Shown one piece after another: positions 16,017-24,524 of a stretch of 64,000 bases of DNA. The position numbers were made by a program, and so were the translations under genes. The notes below the pieces were generated by a model. It was given only the letters and a program-made list of their open reading frames with translations. It made no database searches and had not been told where the DNA came from. The stretch is from NCBI RefSeq assembly GCF_001429505.1, contig NZ_LMJW01000001.1, positions 808,606-872,605 on the forward strand. Direction: 5' to 3'. The stretch's first letter is position 1. Every line of letters begins with the position of its first letter. The stretch is from Allobosea sp. Root483D1 (GTDB lineage Bacteria > Pseudomonadota > Alphaproteobacteria > Rhizobiales > Beijerinckiaceae).

Positions 16017-17541
16017 GCGAAGCCTTCTTCTCGGCGCCGGCGCGCTCGGCGCAGCGCAACTCCTGCCGTCTAGCGCCATCGCGCAGACCCCGAAGCGCGG
16101 CGGCGCCTTCAGGGTCGGCATTTCCGACTTCGCGACCTCGGACTCGCTCGACCCGACGCTGGTCGAGACGCAGTTCTCGCAGCATCTGCAATGGCAGCTG
16201 CGCAACAATCTCGTCGAGGCCGGGCCGGGCGGAAAGCTCGTCCCCGAGCTCGCGGAAAGTTGGGAAGGCTCGAAGGACGCAAAAACCTGGACCTTCAAGC
16301 TGCGCAAGGGCGTCACCTTCCATGACGGCAAAAGCCTGACCCCGGCCGACGTCGTCCATTCCTTCAACACCCATCGCCGCGACGGCTCGAAGTCGATGAC
16401 CAAGCCGATCCTGGCCCAGATCGCGACGGTCAAGGCCGACGGCCCCGATACGGTCGTGTTCGAGCTGATCGACGGCAATGTCGGATTTCCGGCCCTGACG
16501 AGCTCGGTCGGCCTCGTCATCATCCCCGACGGCGACACCGACTATCGCCGCGGCATGGGCACCGGCGGCTACATTCTGGAGCAGTTCGAGCCGGGGGTGC
16601 GCTCACGCGTGAAGCGCAATCCGAACTACTGGAAAGCCGGCAGGGGCAATTTCGACACGGTCGAGATGATCTGCATCAAAGATGCGACCGCCCGTGCCAA
16701 CGCGCTGCTGACCGGGCAGCTCGACGCCTATAACGCCGTCGATCCGCGCACCGTGGCGCTGCTCGAGCGCAATGCCGCGGTCCGCATCAACCGGGTCAAG
16801 AGCAAGGCGCACTTCGCCTTCCCGATGATGGTCGACCAGGCGCCGTTCGCCTCCAACGATGTGCGCCTCGCCATGAAATACGCGATCGATCGCGAGGAGA
16901 TCGTGAAGCGGGTGCTCGGCGGCTTCGGCTCTCCGGGCAACGACCATCCGCTCTCGGCGGCCTACGAATTCTATGACGGCTCGATCCCGCAGCGCGCCTA
17001 CGATCCGGACAAGGCGAAGTTCCACCTCGCCAAGGCGGGCGAGGCTAGTCTGCGCGTCCAGCTCCATGTGTCCGAGACTCCGTTCTCCGGCGCGACCGAT
17101 GCAGCGGTGCTGTTCAAGGCCCACGCAGCCAAGGCCGGCATCACCGTCGACGTCGTCAAGGAGCCGGAGGACGGCTACTGGTCTTCCGTCTGGAACAAGC
17201 GGCCCTTGTGCACCTCGCGCTGGAGCGGGCGCATCAACGACGACGTGCTGCTGACGCTGGGCTACTCCGAGACCGGCACCAAGGCCGGCTGGAACGAGAC
17301 GCGCATCAACAGTCCGCGCCTCAACACCATCGTCGCCGAAGCCCGCAAGGAGTTCGACACCGGCAAGCGCCGCGCGCTCTACAGCGAGGCGCAGCGCATC
17401 ATCCACGACGATGGCGGCTCGAACATCTTCGCCTTCGCCGATTTCCTCGATGCGACCAGCCGCAAGCTGGCCTTCGGCGAACTCGCCGGCGACTGGATGC
17501 TCGACGGCTGCCGCGCCTCCGAGCGCTGGTGGTTCGCCTGA
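15991..17541 (+). CDS. ABC transporter substrate-binding protein, dipeptide/oligopeptide type (SBP_bac_5)
   Basis: 516 residues. The N-terminus DRRSLLLGAGALGAAQL with a double arginine followed by an Ala-cut near AIAQ suggests Tat export. Family motifs include LVPELAESWE, KTWTFKLRKGVTFHDG (about 92-107) and ADVVHSFNTH. GAGGG precedes ATG 15991. It would bind a peptide-sized or amphipathic ligand in the periplasm and feed the permeases at 17617 and 18585. The coding start overlaps the aminotransferase gene, linking enzyme and uptake. Confidence 0.9.
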   Translation: MTNHGHPDRRSLLLGAGALGAAQLLPSSAIAQTPKRGGAFRVGISDFATSDSLDPTLVETQFSQHLQWQLRNNLVEAGPGGKLVPELAESWEGSKDAKTWTFKLRKGVTFHDGKSLTPADVVHSFNTHRRDGSKSMTKPILAQIATVKADGPDTVVFELIDGNVGFPALTSSVGLVIIPDGDTDYRRGMGTGGYILEQFEPGVRSRVKRNPNYWKAGRGNFDTVEMICIKDATARANALLTGQLDAYNAVDPRTVALLERNAAVRINRVKSKAHFAFPMMVDQAPFASNDVRLAMKYAIDREEIVKRVLGGFGSPGNDHPLSAAYEFYDGSIPQRAYDPDKAKFHLAKAGEASLRVQLHVSETPFSGATDAAVLFKAHAAKAGITVDVVKEPEDGYWSSVWNKRPLCTSRWSGRINDDVLLTLGYSETGTKAGWNETRINSPRLNTIVAEARKEFDTGKRRALYSEAQRIIHDDGGSNIFAFADFLDATSRKLAFGELAGDWMLDGCRASERWWFA

Positions 17542-17568
17542 AGCACGTCTTCCTTCTCGATTTGGCCG

Positions 17569-17599
17569 CCTGACCTGCCCCCGCCGGGAGCTGGTCAGG
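17569..17599. other. Hairpin after the binding-protein gene
   Basis: CCTGACC (17569-17575) and GGTCAGG (17593-17599) pair across a 17-base loop in the 75-base gap between the binding protein and the first permease. It could protect the upstream transcript end. There is no T-run, so it is not a clear terminator. Confidence 0.3.
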
Positions 17600-17616
17600 C
17601 CAGCAAGGATCGTTCG

Positions 17617-18588
17617 ATGCACGGCGTCTCCGCCATGATAGCCCAGCGGATCGCGCTCGGGATCGCGACCCTGTTCGTGATCTCGATGCTGGTCTTCCTC
17701 GCCGTCGACATGCTGCCGGGTGATCCGGCCGAGGCGATCCTCGGCCAGAGCGCGACGCCCGCCTCGGTCGCGGCGCTGCGGCAGGAGCTCGGCCTGAACA
17801 AGCCGCTGGTCGTGCGCTATGCCGACTGGGCGGCAGGCATGCTGCGCGGCGATTTCGGGCGTTCCCTTGCCAATGACCGCCCGATCTCGGAGCTCGTTGC
17901 GCCCCGGCTTGGCGCAACCTTGTCGCTTGCGGCGCTGGCGGCCGCGATCGCGCTGCCGCTCGGGGTACTGCTCGGCATCCTCTCGACCGTGCATCGCGAC
18001 CGGGCGCTCGACCGGGTCGCCTCCACAGCCTCCCTGCTCGTGATCTCGTTTCCCGAGTTCTTCACGGCCTACATGCTGGTGGCCTGTTTCTCCGTCGGCC
18101 TCGGCTGGCTGCCGGCGATCTCCCTGCCGAACCAGGGCGGTTTCCTCGAAACCCTCACGATGCTGGCGCTGCCGGCCCTGACATTGTCGCTCGCCGTGAT
18201 CGGCTACGTCCTGCGGATGACGCGGGCGGCCATCATGGGCGTCATGGGCTCTCCTTACGTCGAGATGGCCCGGCTCAAGGGCGTGGGACCTTTCGGGGTC
18301 GTCGTCCGCCACGCGCTGCCCAATGCGCTGTCGCCGATCATCAACGTCGTCATCATCAACCTCGCCTATCTCGTCGTCGGCGTCGTCGTGATCGAGGTCG
18401 TGTTCGTCTATCCCTGCCTCGGCCAATTGCTGGTCGACTCGGTCGCGAAGCGGGACATCCCCGTCGTCCAGGCCTGCTGCATGCTGTTCGCCGGCACCTA
18501 TATCGGCCTCAACCTGCTCGCCGACATCCTGGCCTTGCTGGCCAATCCGCGCCTGCGGCGGCCGCGTCATCGGGAGGCGCGGGCATGA
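17617..18588 (+). CDS. ABC transporter permease, DppB type
   Basis: 323 residues, about six membrane segments. Begins with the typical DppB N-terminus (QRIALGIATLFVISMLVFLAVDMLPGDPAEAILG) and contains the family loop VEMARLKGVGPFGVVVRHALPNALSP around residue 215. AAGGA lies about 7 bases before ATG 17617. It overlaps the next permease gene by four bases. Partner of the 18585 product in the inner-membrane channel. Confidence 0.92.
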   Translation: MHGVSAMIAQRIALGIATLFVISMLVFLAVDMLPGDPAEAILGQSATPASVAALRQELGLNKPLVVRYADWAAGMLRGDFGRSLANDRPISELVAPRLGATLSLAALAAAIALPLGVLLGILSTVHRDRALDRVASTASLLVISFPEFFTAYMLVACFSVGLGWLPAISLPNQGGFLETLTMLALPALTLSLAVIGYVLRMTRAAIMGVMGSPYVEMARLKGVGPFGVVVRHALPNALSPIINVVIINLAYLVVGVVVIEVVFVYPCLGQLLVDSVAKRDIPVVQACCMLFAGTYIGLNLLADILALLANPRLRRPRHREARA

Positions 18589-19436
18589 CCGGCATCGCAG
18601 CGCTCCGCACCGCTCCGCTCTCGGCCCGGATCGGGCTGGCGATCGTCGCCACCTATCTGTTCTGCCTGCTCTTTGCCCCTCTCGTCGCGCCCTATGGCGA
18701 AACCGAGATCGTCGGCGGGCCCTGGGCCGGGGGCTTCTGGGACCCGGCGGCGGAGGGGCCGGCAACACTGCTGGGCACCGATCATCTCGGGCGGGACGTG
18801 CTTTCGCGCCTGATCTACGGCGCCCGCAATTCGATCATGCTGGCGCTGCTGACCACGACTCTCTCCTTCCTCACCGGTACGACGCTGGGGCTGCTCGCAG
18901 CCGTGCGTGGCGGGTTGATCGACCAAGCCCTCAGCCGGCTCGTCGATCTCGTGATGGCTTTCCCGACACTGATCTTCGCCTTGCTGGTGCTCGCCGTCGC
19001 CGGTTCGACGCTGCCCGTGCTGATCGGCGTCATCGCGCTGCTCGATGCGACGCGGGTCTTCCGGATCGCGCGCGCCGTCGCGATGGACGTCGCGGCCCAG
19101 GATTTCGTCGAGGTCGCACGCTTACGCGGCGAGGGAACCGGCTGGATCATGCGCCGGGAAATCCTCCCCAACATCGTCGTGCCGCTCGCCACCGAATTCG
19201 GCCTGCGCTTCTGCTTCGTCTTCCTGTTCATCGCGACGCTGAGCTTCATCGGCCTCGGCATCCAGCCGCCCACCGCCGACTGGGGCTCGATGGTGCGCGA
19301 GAACGCCGCCGCGATCTCGTTCGGCATCCTGATGCCGCTGTTTCCGGCGGGCGCGATCGCGCTGCTCACCATCGGCATCAATCTGGTCATCGACTGGGCC
19401 GCGGCCGGCAACCATGGGCTGAGCGATGAACGCTGA
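18585..19436 (+). CDS. ABC transporter permease, DppC type
   Basis: 283 residues. The N-terminal segment with LGTDHLGRDVLSRLIYGARNS (about 64-84) is diagnostic of DppC/OppC permeases, and the coupling loop FVEVARLRGEGTGWIMRREILPN lies at about 172-194. Start overlaps the DppB-type gene (ATGA); the end overlaps the ATPase start by 11 bases. All transporter genes are therefore tightly coupled. Confidence 0.92.
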   Translation: MTGIAALRTAPLSARIGLAIVATYLFCLLFAPLVAPYGETEIVGGPWAGGFWDPAAEGPATLLGTDHLGRDVLSRLIYGARNSIMLALLTTTLSFLTGTTLGLLAAVRGGLIDQALSRLVDLVMAFPTLIFALLVLAVAGSTLPVLIGVIALLDATRVFRIARAVAMDVAAQDFVEVARLRGEGTGWIMRREILPNIVVPLATEFGLRFCFVFLFIATLSFIGLGIQPPTADWGSMVRENAAAISFGILMPLFPAGAIALLTIGINLVIDWAAAGNHGLSDER

Positions 19437-21108
19437 AACCGCGGGCCTCGCCGAAGAGGCACAACGCATGCTGACTGAGACGGGTGGCGTGCCGCTCCTT
19501 GTCATGCGCGATCTCGTGATCGAGGCGAGCGGGGCCGGCCGGCCGCAGCGGATCGTCGACGGCATCGATCTGGAGCTGCACGCCGGTGAGGTGCTCGGTC
19601 TGATCGGCGAATCCGGTGCCGGCAAGTCGACGATCGGCCTCGCTGCGCTCGGCTATGTTCGGCCCGGCTGCCGCTTCGCGGGAGGCACCATCCACTTCAA
19701 TGGGCAGAACCTGCTCGATTTGCCGCCGCAGCACCGCCGGGCGCTGCGCGGCACCCGCATCGCCTATGTCGCCCAGAGCGCCACCGCATCCTTCAACCCG
19801 GCGCATCGCCTGATCGACCAGGCGGTCGAGACCGCCACAAGGCAGGCCGGCATGGGCAGACGACAGGCGGAGCAGGAGGCACGCGAGCTGTTCGCGCGCC
19901 TCGCCCTGCCGGATCCCGACCGCATCGGCGAGCGCTTCCCGCACGAGCTTTCGGGCGGCCAGCTCCAGCGCGTGATGATCGCGATGGCGATGATCTGCCG
20001 GCCGGATCTCATCGTCTTCGACGAGCCGACCACGGCCCTCGACGTCACCACGCAGGTCGAGATCCTCGCCTGCGTCCGCGATGTCGTCGAAGCCTTCGGG
20101 ACCGCTGCGATCTACATCACCCATGATCTCGCGGTGGTGACACAGCTCGCCCATCGCATCGTCGTGCTGCGCCATGGCCGCATCGTCGAGGAAGCTCCGA
20201 CGCGTGCCATGCTCGCCGCTCCGCGCGAGACGTATACCCGCTCGCTCTGGGCCGTGCGCAAGATCAGGAAGGCGCCGGAGCCGGACCATGGCGCGGCGCT
20301 GCTGGAACTGGCCGGGGTCGGCGCCTCCTATGGCTCCGTCCCTGTGCTCAGGGATGTCTCGCTGACGGTCGGAAAGGGCCGCACGGTCGCCCTCGTCGGC
20401 GAATCCGGCTCCGGCAAGTCGACCCTGGCGCGCGTCGTGGCCGGGTTGCTGCCGCCCACGGCCGGACGGGTCCTGCTGCAAGGAGGCGGCTTGCCGGGGC
20501 GCCTGCGGGATCGCTCGCGTGACGAGCTTCGCCGCGTCCAGCTCATCCACCAGAGTCCGGATGCGGCACTCAATCCCCACCACAGCATCCGCGAGACGAT
20601 CGGCCGGCCGCTGCAGCTCTATAACGGCCTCAAGGGGGCTGCGCGCGCGGCCCGCCTGTACGAGCTGATGGCGCTGGTCGAGCTCAAGCCCGAACTGCTC
20701 GACCGGCTGCCCAACGCGCTCTCGGGCGGGCAGAAGCAGCGCGTCTGCATCGCCCGGGCGCTCGCAGCCGACCCCGAGCTGCTGATCTGCGACGAGGTGA
20801 CCTCGGCCCTCGATCAGGTCGTCCAGGCCGACATCCTGGCGATGCTGCAGCGATTGCAGAAGGAGCTCGGCCTGTCTTGCCTCTTCATCACCCATGACAT
20901 CGCGACGGTGCGCGCCATCGCGGACGAAGTCGTCGTGATGCGCCACGGCGCCGTGGTCGAGAGCGGACCACGCGACACGGTGCTGGAGGCGCCGTCCGAC
21001 GCCTATACGCGATTGCTGCTCTCCTGCGTGCCCGATGTCGATCCGGACTGGCTCACCCGGCTCCTGCAACAGCGGGCCATCCCCGGAGACATGCATGATG
21101 CGTTGTGA
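19426..21108 (+). CDS. Fused dual ABC ATPase of the dipeptide-type transporter (DppD-DppF fusion)
   Basis: 560 residues containing two complete nucleotide-binding domains. First: Walker A GESGAGKST (about 63-71), signature LSGGQLQRV, Walker B LIVFDEPTTALD. Second: Walker A GESGSGKST (about 325-333), signature LSGGQKQRV, Walker B LLICDEVTSALD. Fusion of the DppD and DppF subunits is common in Hyphomicrobiales and as in GsiA. The protein energises uptake through the permeases at 17617 and 18585. Its last 14 bases overlap the FAD enzyme gene. Confidence 0.92.
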   Translation: MNAETAGLAEEAQRMLTETGGVPLLVMRDLVIEASGAGRPQRIVDGIDLELHAGEVLGLIGESGAGKSTIGLAALGYVRPGCRFAGGTIHFNGQNLLDLPPQHRRALRGTRIAYVAQSATASFNPAHRLIDQAVETATRQAGMGRRQAEQEARELFARLALPDPDRIGERFPHELSGGQLQRVMIAMAMICRPDLIVFDEPTTALDVTTQVEILACVRDVVEAFGTAAIYITHDLAVVTQLAHRIVVLRHGRIVEEAPTRAMLAAPRETYTRSLWAVRKIRKAPEPDHGAALLELAGVGASYGSVPVLRDVSLTVGKGRTVALVGESGSGKSTLARVVAGLLPPTAGRVLLQGGGLPGRLRDRSRDELRRVQLIHQSPDAALNPHHSIRETIGRPLQLYNGLKGAARAARLYELMALVELKPELLDRLPNALSGGQKQRVCIARALAADPELLICDEVTSALDQVVQADILAMLQRLQKELGLSCLFITHDIATVRAIADEVVVMRHGAVVESGPRDTVLEAPSDAYTRLLLSCVPDVDPDWLTRLLQQRAIPGDMHDAL

Positions 21109-22507
21109 GGAACAGCTGGCCGAGCCTGAGCTGGACAAGGTCGCTTCTTTGCGCAGCCAGTTGCCGGAAAGCCAGGTGCTCGATCGCAGCGTGCTCGCCG
21201 CGCGCGATCCAGGCTGGGACGCGGGCAACCTGAACGCCTTCGCGCTCGTTCGCCCCGGCTCTGTCGCGGACGTCGTAGAGCTGGTGTCGTGGTGCCGGGC
21301 GCAGCGCTGTGCCTTCGTGCCGCAAGGCGGGCGGACAGGTCTCGTCGGCGGCGCCGTCACCACGCCCGACCAGCTGATCTGCGATCTCGGCGCGCTCGAC
21401 AAGATCGAGGAGATCGACCCCGACAGCGGCATCGCCGTGGTCCAGGCCGGGGTCACGCTCGGGGCCTTGCAAGAGGCCGCGGCAGCCTTCGGACTCCATC
21501 CTGGCCTCGACCTTGCCGCGCGCGGCTCGGCCACGATCGGCGGGCTGATCGCGACCAATGCCGGTGGTATCACGGCCTTCCGCACCGGCGTCATGCGCCA
21601 CCGCGTGCTCGGCCTGGAGGCCGTGCTGCCCGATGGCCGCCTCGTCGACGACATGACCCGCGTCCTGAAGACGAGTGCCGGCTATGATGTGAAGCAGCTC
21701 CTGATCGGCGCGGAGGGAACGCTCGGAATCGTCACGCGTGCAGTGATCCGGCTCGATCCCTTGCCGAACGGCCGCGCGACCGCGTTGCTCGGCCTCAACG
21801 GTGCGGCGCAGGCGCTCGACATCGTCCGGCATTTGCGTGGCGGGTCGTCGCCACTGCTCGCGGCGGAGATCATGTGGTCCGGCTTTGCCGCCGTGACCTG
21901 TGCCGCGATCGGCCTCGACCCGGCGCAATTGCCGTTGCGCTCACCCTGCCTGCTGCTGGTCGAACTCGGTGGTGCGAGCTTCGAGGCTGCGCGCACCGCC
22001 CTGGAAGAAGCGCTCGCAGCGCTCGCCGAGACAGAGCCGGACCTCGATGGCGTCGTCTGCACCTCGATGGCCCAGTCGGCGCAGCTCTGGCGGCTGCGCG
22101 AGGACACGGACGTGCTCTATCGGCTGCATCCTCAGGCGCCTTCCTACGACATCTCGTTACCGGCGCGCGAGTTCGACGCTTATGTAGCGCGCCTGCGGCC
22201 GGCTCTGAAGGCGATCGATCCGGCCATCGAACCTTATCTGTTCGGCCATCTCGCCGACGGCAATCTCCACATCGTCCTGAACCTGTCCGGCCCGCTCCGG
22301 CCGGATATCAGGGCAGCCGTGGACACTGCGATCTATGGTGAGTTGCGCGGGCTCGGCGGCTCGTTCTCCGCCGAGCATGGCATCGGCAACAAGCGGATCG
22401 CGGCCCTGCAACGCCACGCCGACCCCGTGAAGGTGGCGCTGATGGCCCAGATCAAGACGCTGTTCGATCCCGACAATCTCTGCAATCCCGGCAAGATCAT
22501 CGCTTGA
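21095..22507 (+). CDS. FAD-binding oxidoreductase, GlcD / D-2-hydroxyacid dehydrogenase family
   Basis: 470 residues from ATG 21095 (CGGAGA just upstream); ATG 21098 is equally possible. The N-terminal FAD domain (VPQGGRTGLVGGA about 68-80; IGGLIATNAGG about 142; GAEGTLGIVTRAV about 204) is followed by the FAD-oxidase C-terminal domain (FGHLADGNLHIVLN; FSAEHGIGNKR). These enzymes oxidise D-2-hydroxyacids such as D-lactate, glycolate or D-2-hydroxyglutarate to 2-oxo acids. As the last gene of the operon it could act on the product of the aminotransferase step; that link is inferred. Confidence 0.85.
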   Translation: MMRCEEQLAEPELDKVASLRSQLPESQVLDRSVLAARDPGWDAGNLNAFALVRPGSVADVVELVSWCRAQRCAFVPQGGRTGLVGGAVTTPDQLICDLGALDKIEEIDPDSGIAVVQAGVTLGALQEAAAAFGLHPGLDLAARGSATIGGLIATNAGGITAFRTGVMRHRVLGLEAVLPDGRLVDDMTRVLKTSAGYDVKQLLIGAEGTLGIVTRAVIRLDPLPNGRATALLGLNGAAQALDIVRHLRGGSSPLLAAEIMWSGFAAVTCAAIGLDPAQLPLRSPCLLLVELGGASFEAARTALEEALAALAETEPDLDGVVCTSMAQSAQLWRLREDTDVLYRLHPQAPSYDISLPAREFDAYVARLRPALKAIDPAIEPYLFGHLADGNLHIVLNLSGPLRPDIRAAVDTAIYGELRGLGGSFSAEHGIGNKRIAALQRHADPVKVALMAQIKTLFDPDNLCNPGKIIA

Positions 22508-22688
22508 AGTTTCAGGCTGAGGCAGGCCGCCATGCCTGCAGCTCATTCCTCTGCACCCGCGCCGCTCACGCAAAGCGCGAGGAGCCGACATTGGGCGATC
22601 GCTTTGGAAGCGGACATTCATATGGAGAGACCGGCGGGCTATCGGCCGCAGCTCAAGTAAACCGGCATTCCATTCCCTAGCCGGATTG

Positions 22689-22895
22689 CTATGGCCGTGA
22701 ATGCGCCTCGGCGAGTGGAATGCCCTTGATCACGCCGGCCGCGTCCATCCGGCGCAGCCGCTCCCAGCAGGCGGCTGGCGACAGCGCCACCGTTTCGGCG
22801 AGCTTGAGCTTGGTCATGCGGCGGTCGCACTGCAGGGCCGCGACGATCTTGAGGTCGATGGGATCGAGCTTCATCTTCGGTGACCGCCCGTGCAT
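22689..22895 (-). pseudogene. Truncated Lrp/AsnC-family regulator (DNA-binding domain only)
   Basis: 68 residues (61 if started at MKLDP, 22874). The sequence LDPIDLKIVAALQCDRRM, then SPAACWERLRRMDAAGVIKG is the complete winged-helix domain of Lrp/AsnC proteins, but the ligand-binding half (about 90 residues) is missing and the frame ends in EAHSRP. It starts 40 bases from enuR on the opposite strand. It could be a decayed duplicate of an ectoine-locus AsnC regulator such as the intact one at 31983, or the relic of an excision. The 22508-22688 gap beyond it shows no readable remainder. Confidence 0.6.
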
Positions 22896-22934
22896 AATGT
22901 CCTGAACGATGCGTCCTTAGAACGAGACAATCCC

Positions 22935-24389
22935 ATGTTCCGTCAAGCCGAACGGCCTTCCGGCAACAGGCTTTCCCCGATGGTGGAGAAGGCCGTCGAG
23001 TGGCATCCGGTCCTGACGAAGCAGAAGGGCGCGACCAAGCATGCCGCGCTGACCGAGCGCATCATCGCCGATATCGACGCCGGCATCCTGAAGCCGATGG
23101 ACCGGATGCCGACCCATCGCGACCTTGCCCGCGAGCTCGGCATCTCCGTCCAGACCGTCAGCCTGAGCTACAAGGAGGCCGAGCGCCTCGGCTATCTCAG
23201 CGGCGAGGTTGGGCGCGGAACCTTCGTGAAGAGCCGCGTCACCGAGCAGGCCGGGCGGCTGATGCTCGACCGCAGCCCGACCGAGGTCGTCGACCTCTCG
23301 ATCGTGCGCGGGGTCTATCTCGACGCGCATGAGACGGCCTCGCGCCAGGCGCTGGCGGCCTTGGCCGAGGATGACAACGGCGCCTTCATGCGGCCGTGCC
23401 GGCCGATCGCCGGTCTCGACCGCCACCGTGAAGCCGCGCGGCTTTGGCTTGGGCCACTGGGCGTCGAGACGGCCGTCGAGCGCGTGCTGATCACGAACGG
23501 GGCTGCCCATGCGCTCTTCCTGGCGCTGACTTGCGTGGTCCGGGCCGGCGACCTCGTGCTGACCGAGAACCTGACCGATCACGGCGTCATCGGCCTCGCC
23601 AATATCCTCGGCTTCAGCCTCAAGGGCCTGCCGACCGACGAGGAAGGCATTCGCCCCGACGCGTTCGAGGCCGCCTGCCGCGCAGGCGGCGTGCGGGCGC
23701 TGGTCCTGATCCCGACGCTCAACAATCCGACGAGCCATGTCGCCGGCCCCGAGCGCCGCCGCGCCATTGCCGAGATCGCGCAGCGCCATGGCGTCTTCGT
23801 CGTCGAGGACGAGGTCTACAAGCCGCTCATCCCTGAGCCACTGCCGTCGATCACCGCGCTGTTGCCCGACCTCGGCTTCTTCCTCACCAGCTTCACCAAG
23901 ACGGTGCTGACCGGCCTGCGTGTCGGCTATCTCGTGGTGCCGCCGCAGTACTCGATCCGCGCCGCCTCGATCCTGCGTGTGACCAGCTGGAGCGGCACCT
24001 ATCTGCCGGCCGAGATCGCGACGCGCTGGGTCGAGGACGGCACCGCGCAAAGGCTGCTCGCCGTCCAGCGCGCGGAGGCGCAGGCCCGCCAACGCATCGT
24101 CGCGGAGACACTTGGGGCGCATGTCGCCTCGAGCCATCCGCTCTCGCTCTGCGCCTGGCTCAAGGTCCCCGCGCATTGGACCGAGGACAGCCTGGTGCGC
24201 TCGCTCGCCGACAGGCGCATCGCCGTGACGCCGTCCGATCCCTTCGTCGCCGGTCCCGGCCATGGCGGCGGCATCCGCATCTGCCTTGGCGGACGGATGA
24301 GTCATGAGCTTCTGGCCCGGACGCTGACGACGGTCAGGCAGACCTTCGAGCAACTCCCGCCGGTCTTCGACATCGGCGCGATCGGTTGA
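22935..24389 (+). CDS. enuR: EnuR: MocR-type PLP-binding regulator of ectoine utilisation
   Basis: 484 residues from ATG 22935; GTG 22890 in frame would add 15 residues. An N-terminal GntR winged helix (DRMPTHRDLARELGISVQTVSLSYKEAE, about 55-85) is joined to a class I aminotransferase-like domain with the PLP lysine in SFTKTVLTGLRVGYL (about 340). In MocR/GabR regulators PLP reacts with a ligand; EnuR is known to sense diaminobutyrate-type ectoine breakdown products. Its position directly before eutB, same strand, is the usual one. The preserved lysine indicates it can form the PLP aldimine. Confidence 0.9.
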   Translation: MFRQAERPSGNRLSPMVEKAVEWHPVLTKQKGATKHAALTERIIADIDAGILKPMDRMPTHRDLARELGISVQTVSLSYKEAERLGYLSGEVGRGTFVKSRVTEQAGRLMLDRSPTEVVDLSIVRGVYLDAHETASRQALAALAEDDNGAFMRPCRPIAGLDRHREAARLWLGPLGVETAVERVLITNGAAHALFLALTCVVRAGDLVLTENLTDHGVIGLANILGFSLKGLPTDEEGIRPDAFEAACRAGGVRALVLIPTLNNPTSHVAGPERRRAIAEIAQRHGVFVVEDEVYKPLIPEPLPSITALLPDLGFFLTSFTKTVLTGLRVGYLVVPPQYSIRAASILRVTSWSGTYLPAEIATRWVEDGTAQRLLAVQRAEAQARQRIVAETLGAHVASSHPLSLCAWLKVPAHWTEDSLVRSLADRRIAVTPSDPFVAGPGHGGGIRICLGGRMSHELLARTLTTVRQTFEQLPPVFDIGAIG

Positions 24390-24451
24390 CAGCAGCGGCG
24401 TTTGACGGGCGCGGCTTTTTCGCGACCGCCACTTCAGCACGCGCGTCATAA

Positions 24452-24485
24452 TTGAATCATGACAATATAGTAATTGACATGAAAT
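24452..24485 (+). promoter_or_regulatory. AT-rich promoter/operator region of the ectoine operon with a direct repeat
   Basis: TTGAATCATGACAAT (24452-24466) and TTGACATGAAAT (24474-24485) are imperfect direct copies whose starts are 22 bases apart, two helical turns, in a strikingly AT-rich patch between enuR and eutB. TATAGT at 24466-24471 and TTGACA at 24474-24479 resemble promoter elements. Direct repeats are the common binding mode of MocR-type regulators, so EnuR is the likely binder (inference). Confidence 0.45.
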
Positions 24486-24524
24486 TTTCTCCCTCGCAGC
24501 ATGACAAGCGAGAGGGGAATGACG

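Noticed and set aside
19387..21654. Long minus-strand open frame opposite the fused ABC ATPase and FAD enzyme
   Set aside because: No motif is visible; the plus-strand frames contain complete Walker and FAD motifs. Antisense artefact of codon bias.
22639..22830. Continuation of the truncated Lrp gene in another frame
   Set aside because: The overlapping frame reads RRNGGAVASRLLG with no resemblance to the Lrp ligand-binding domain, so a simple frameshift does not restore the gene.
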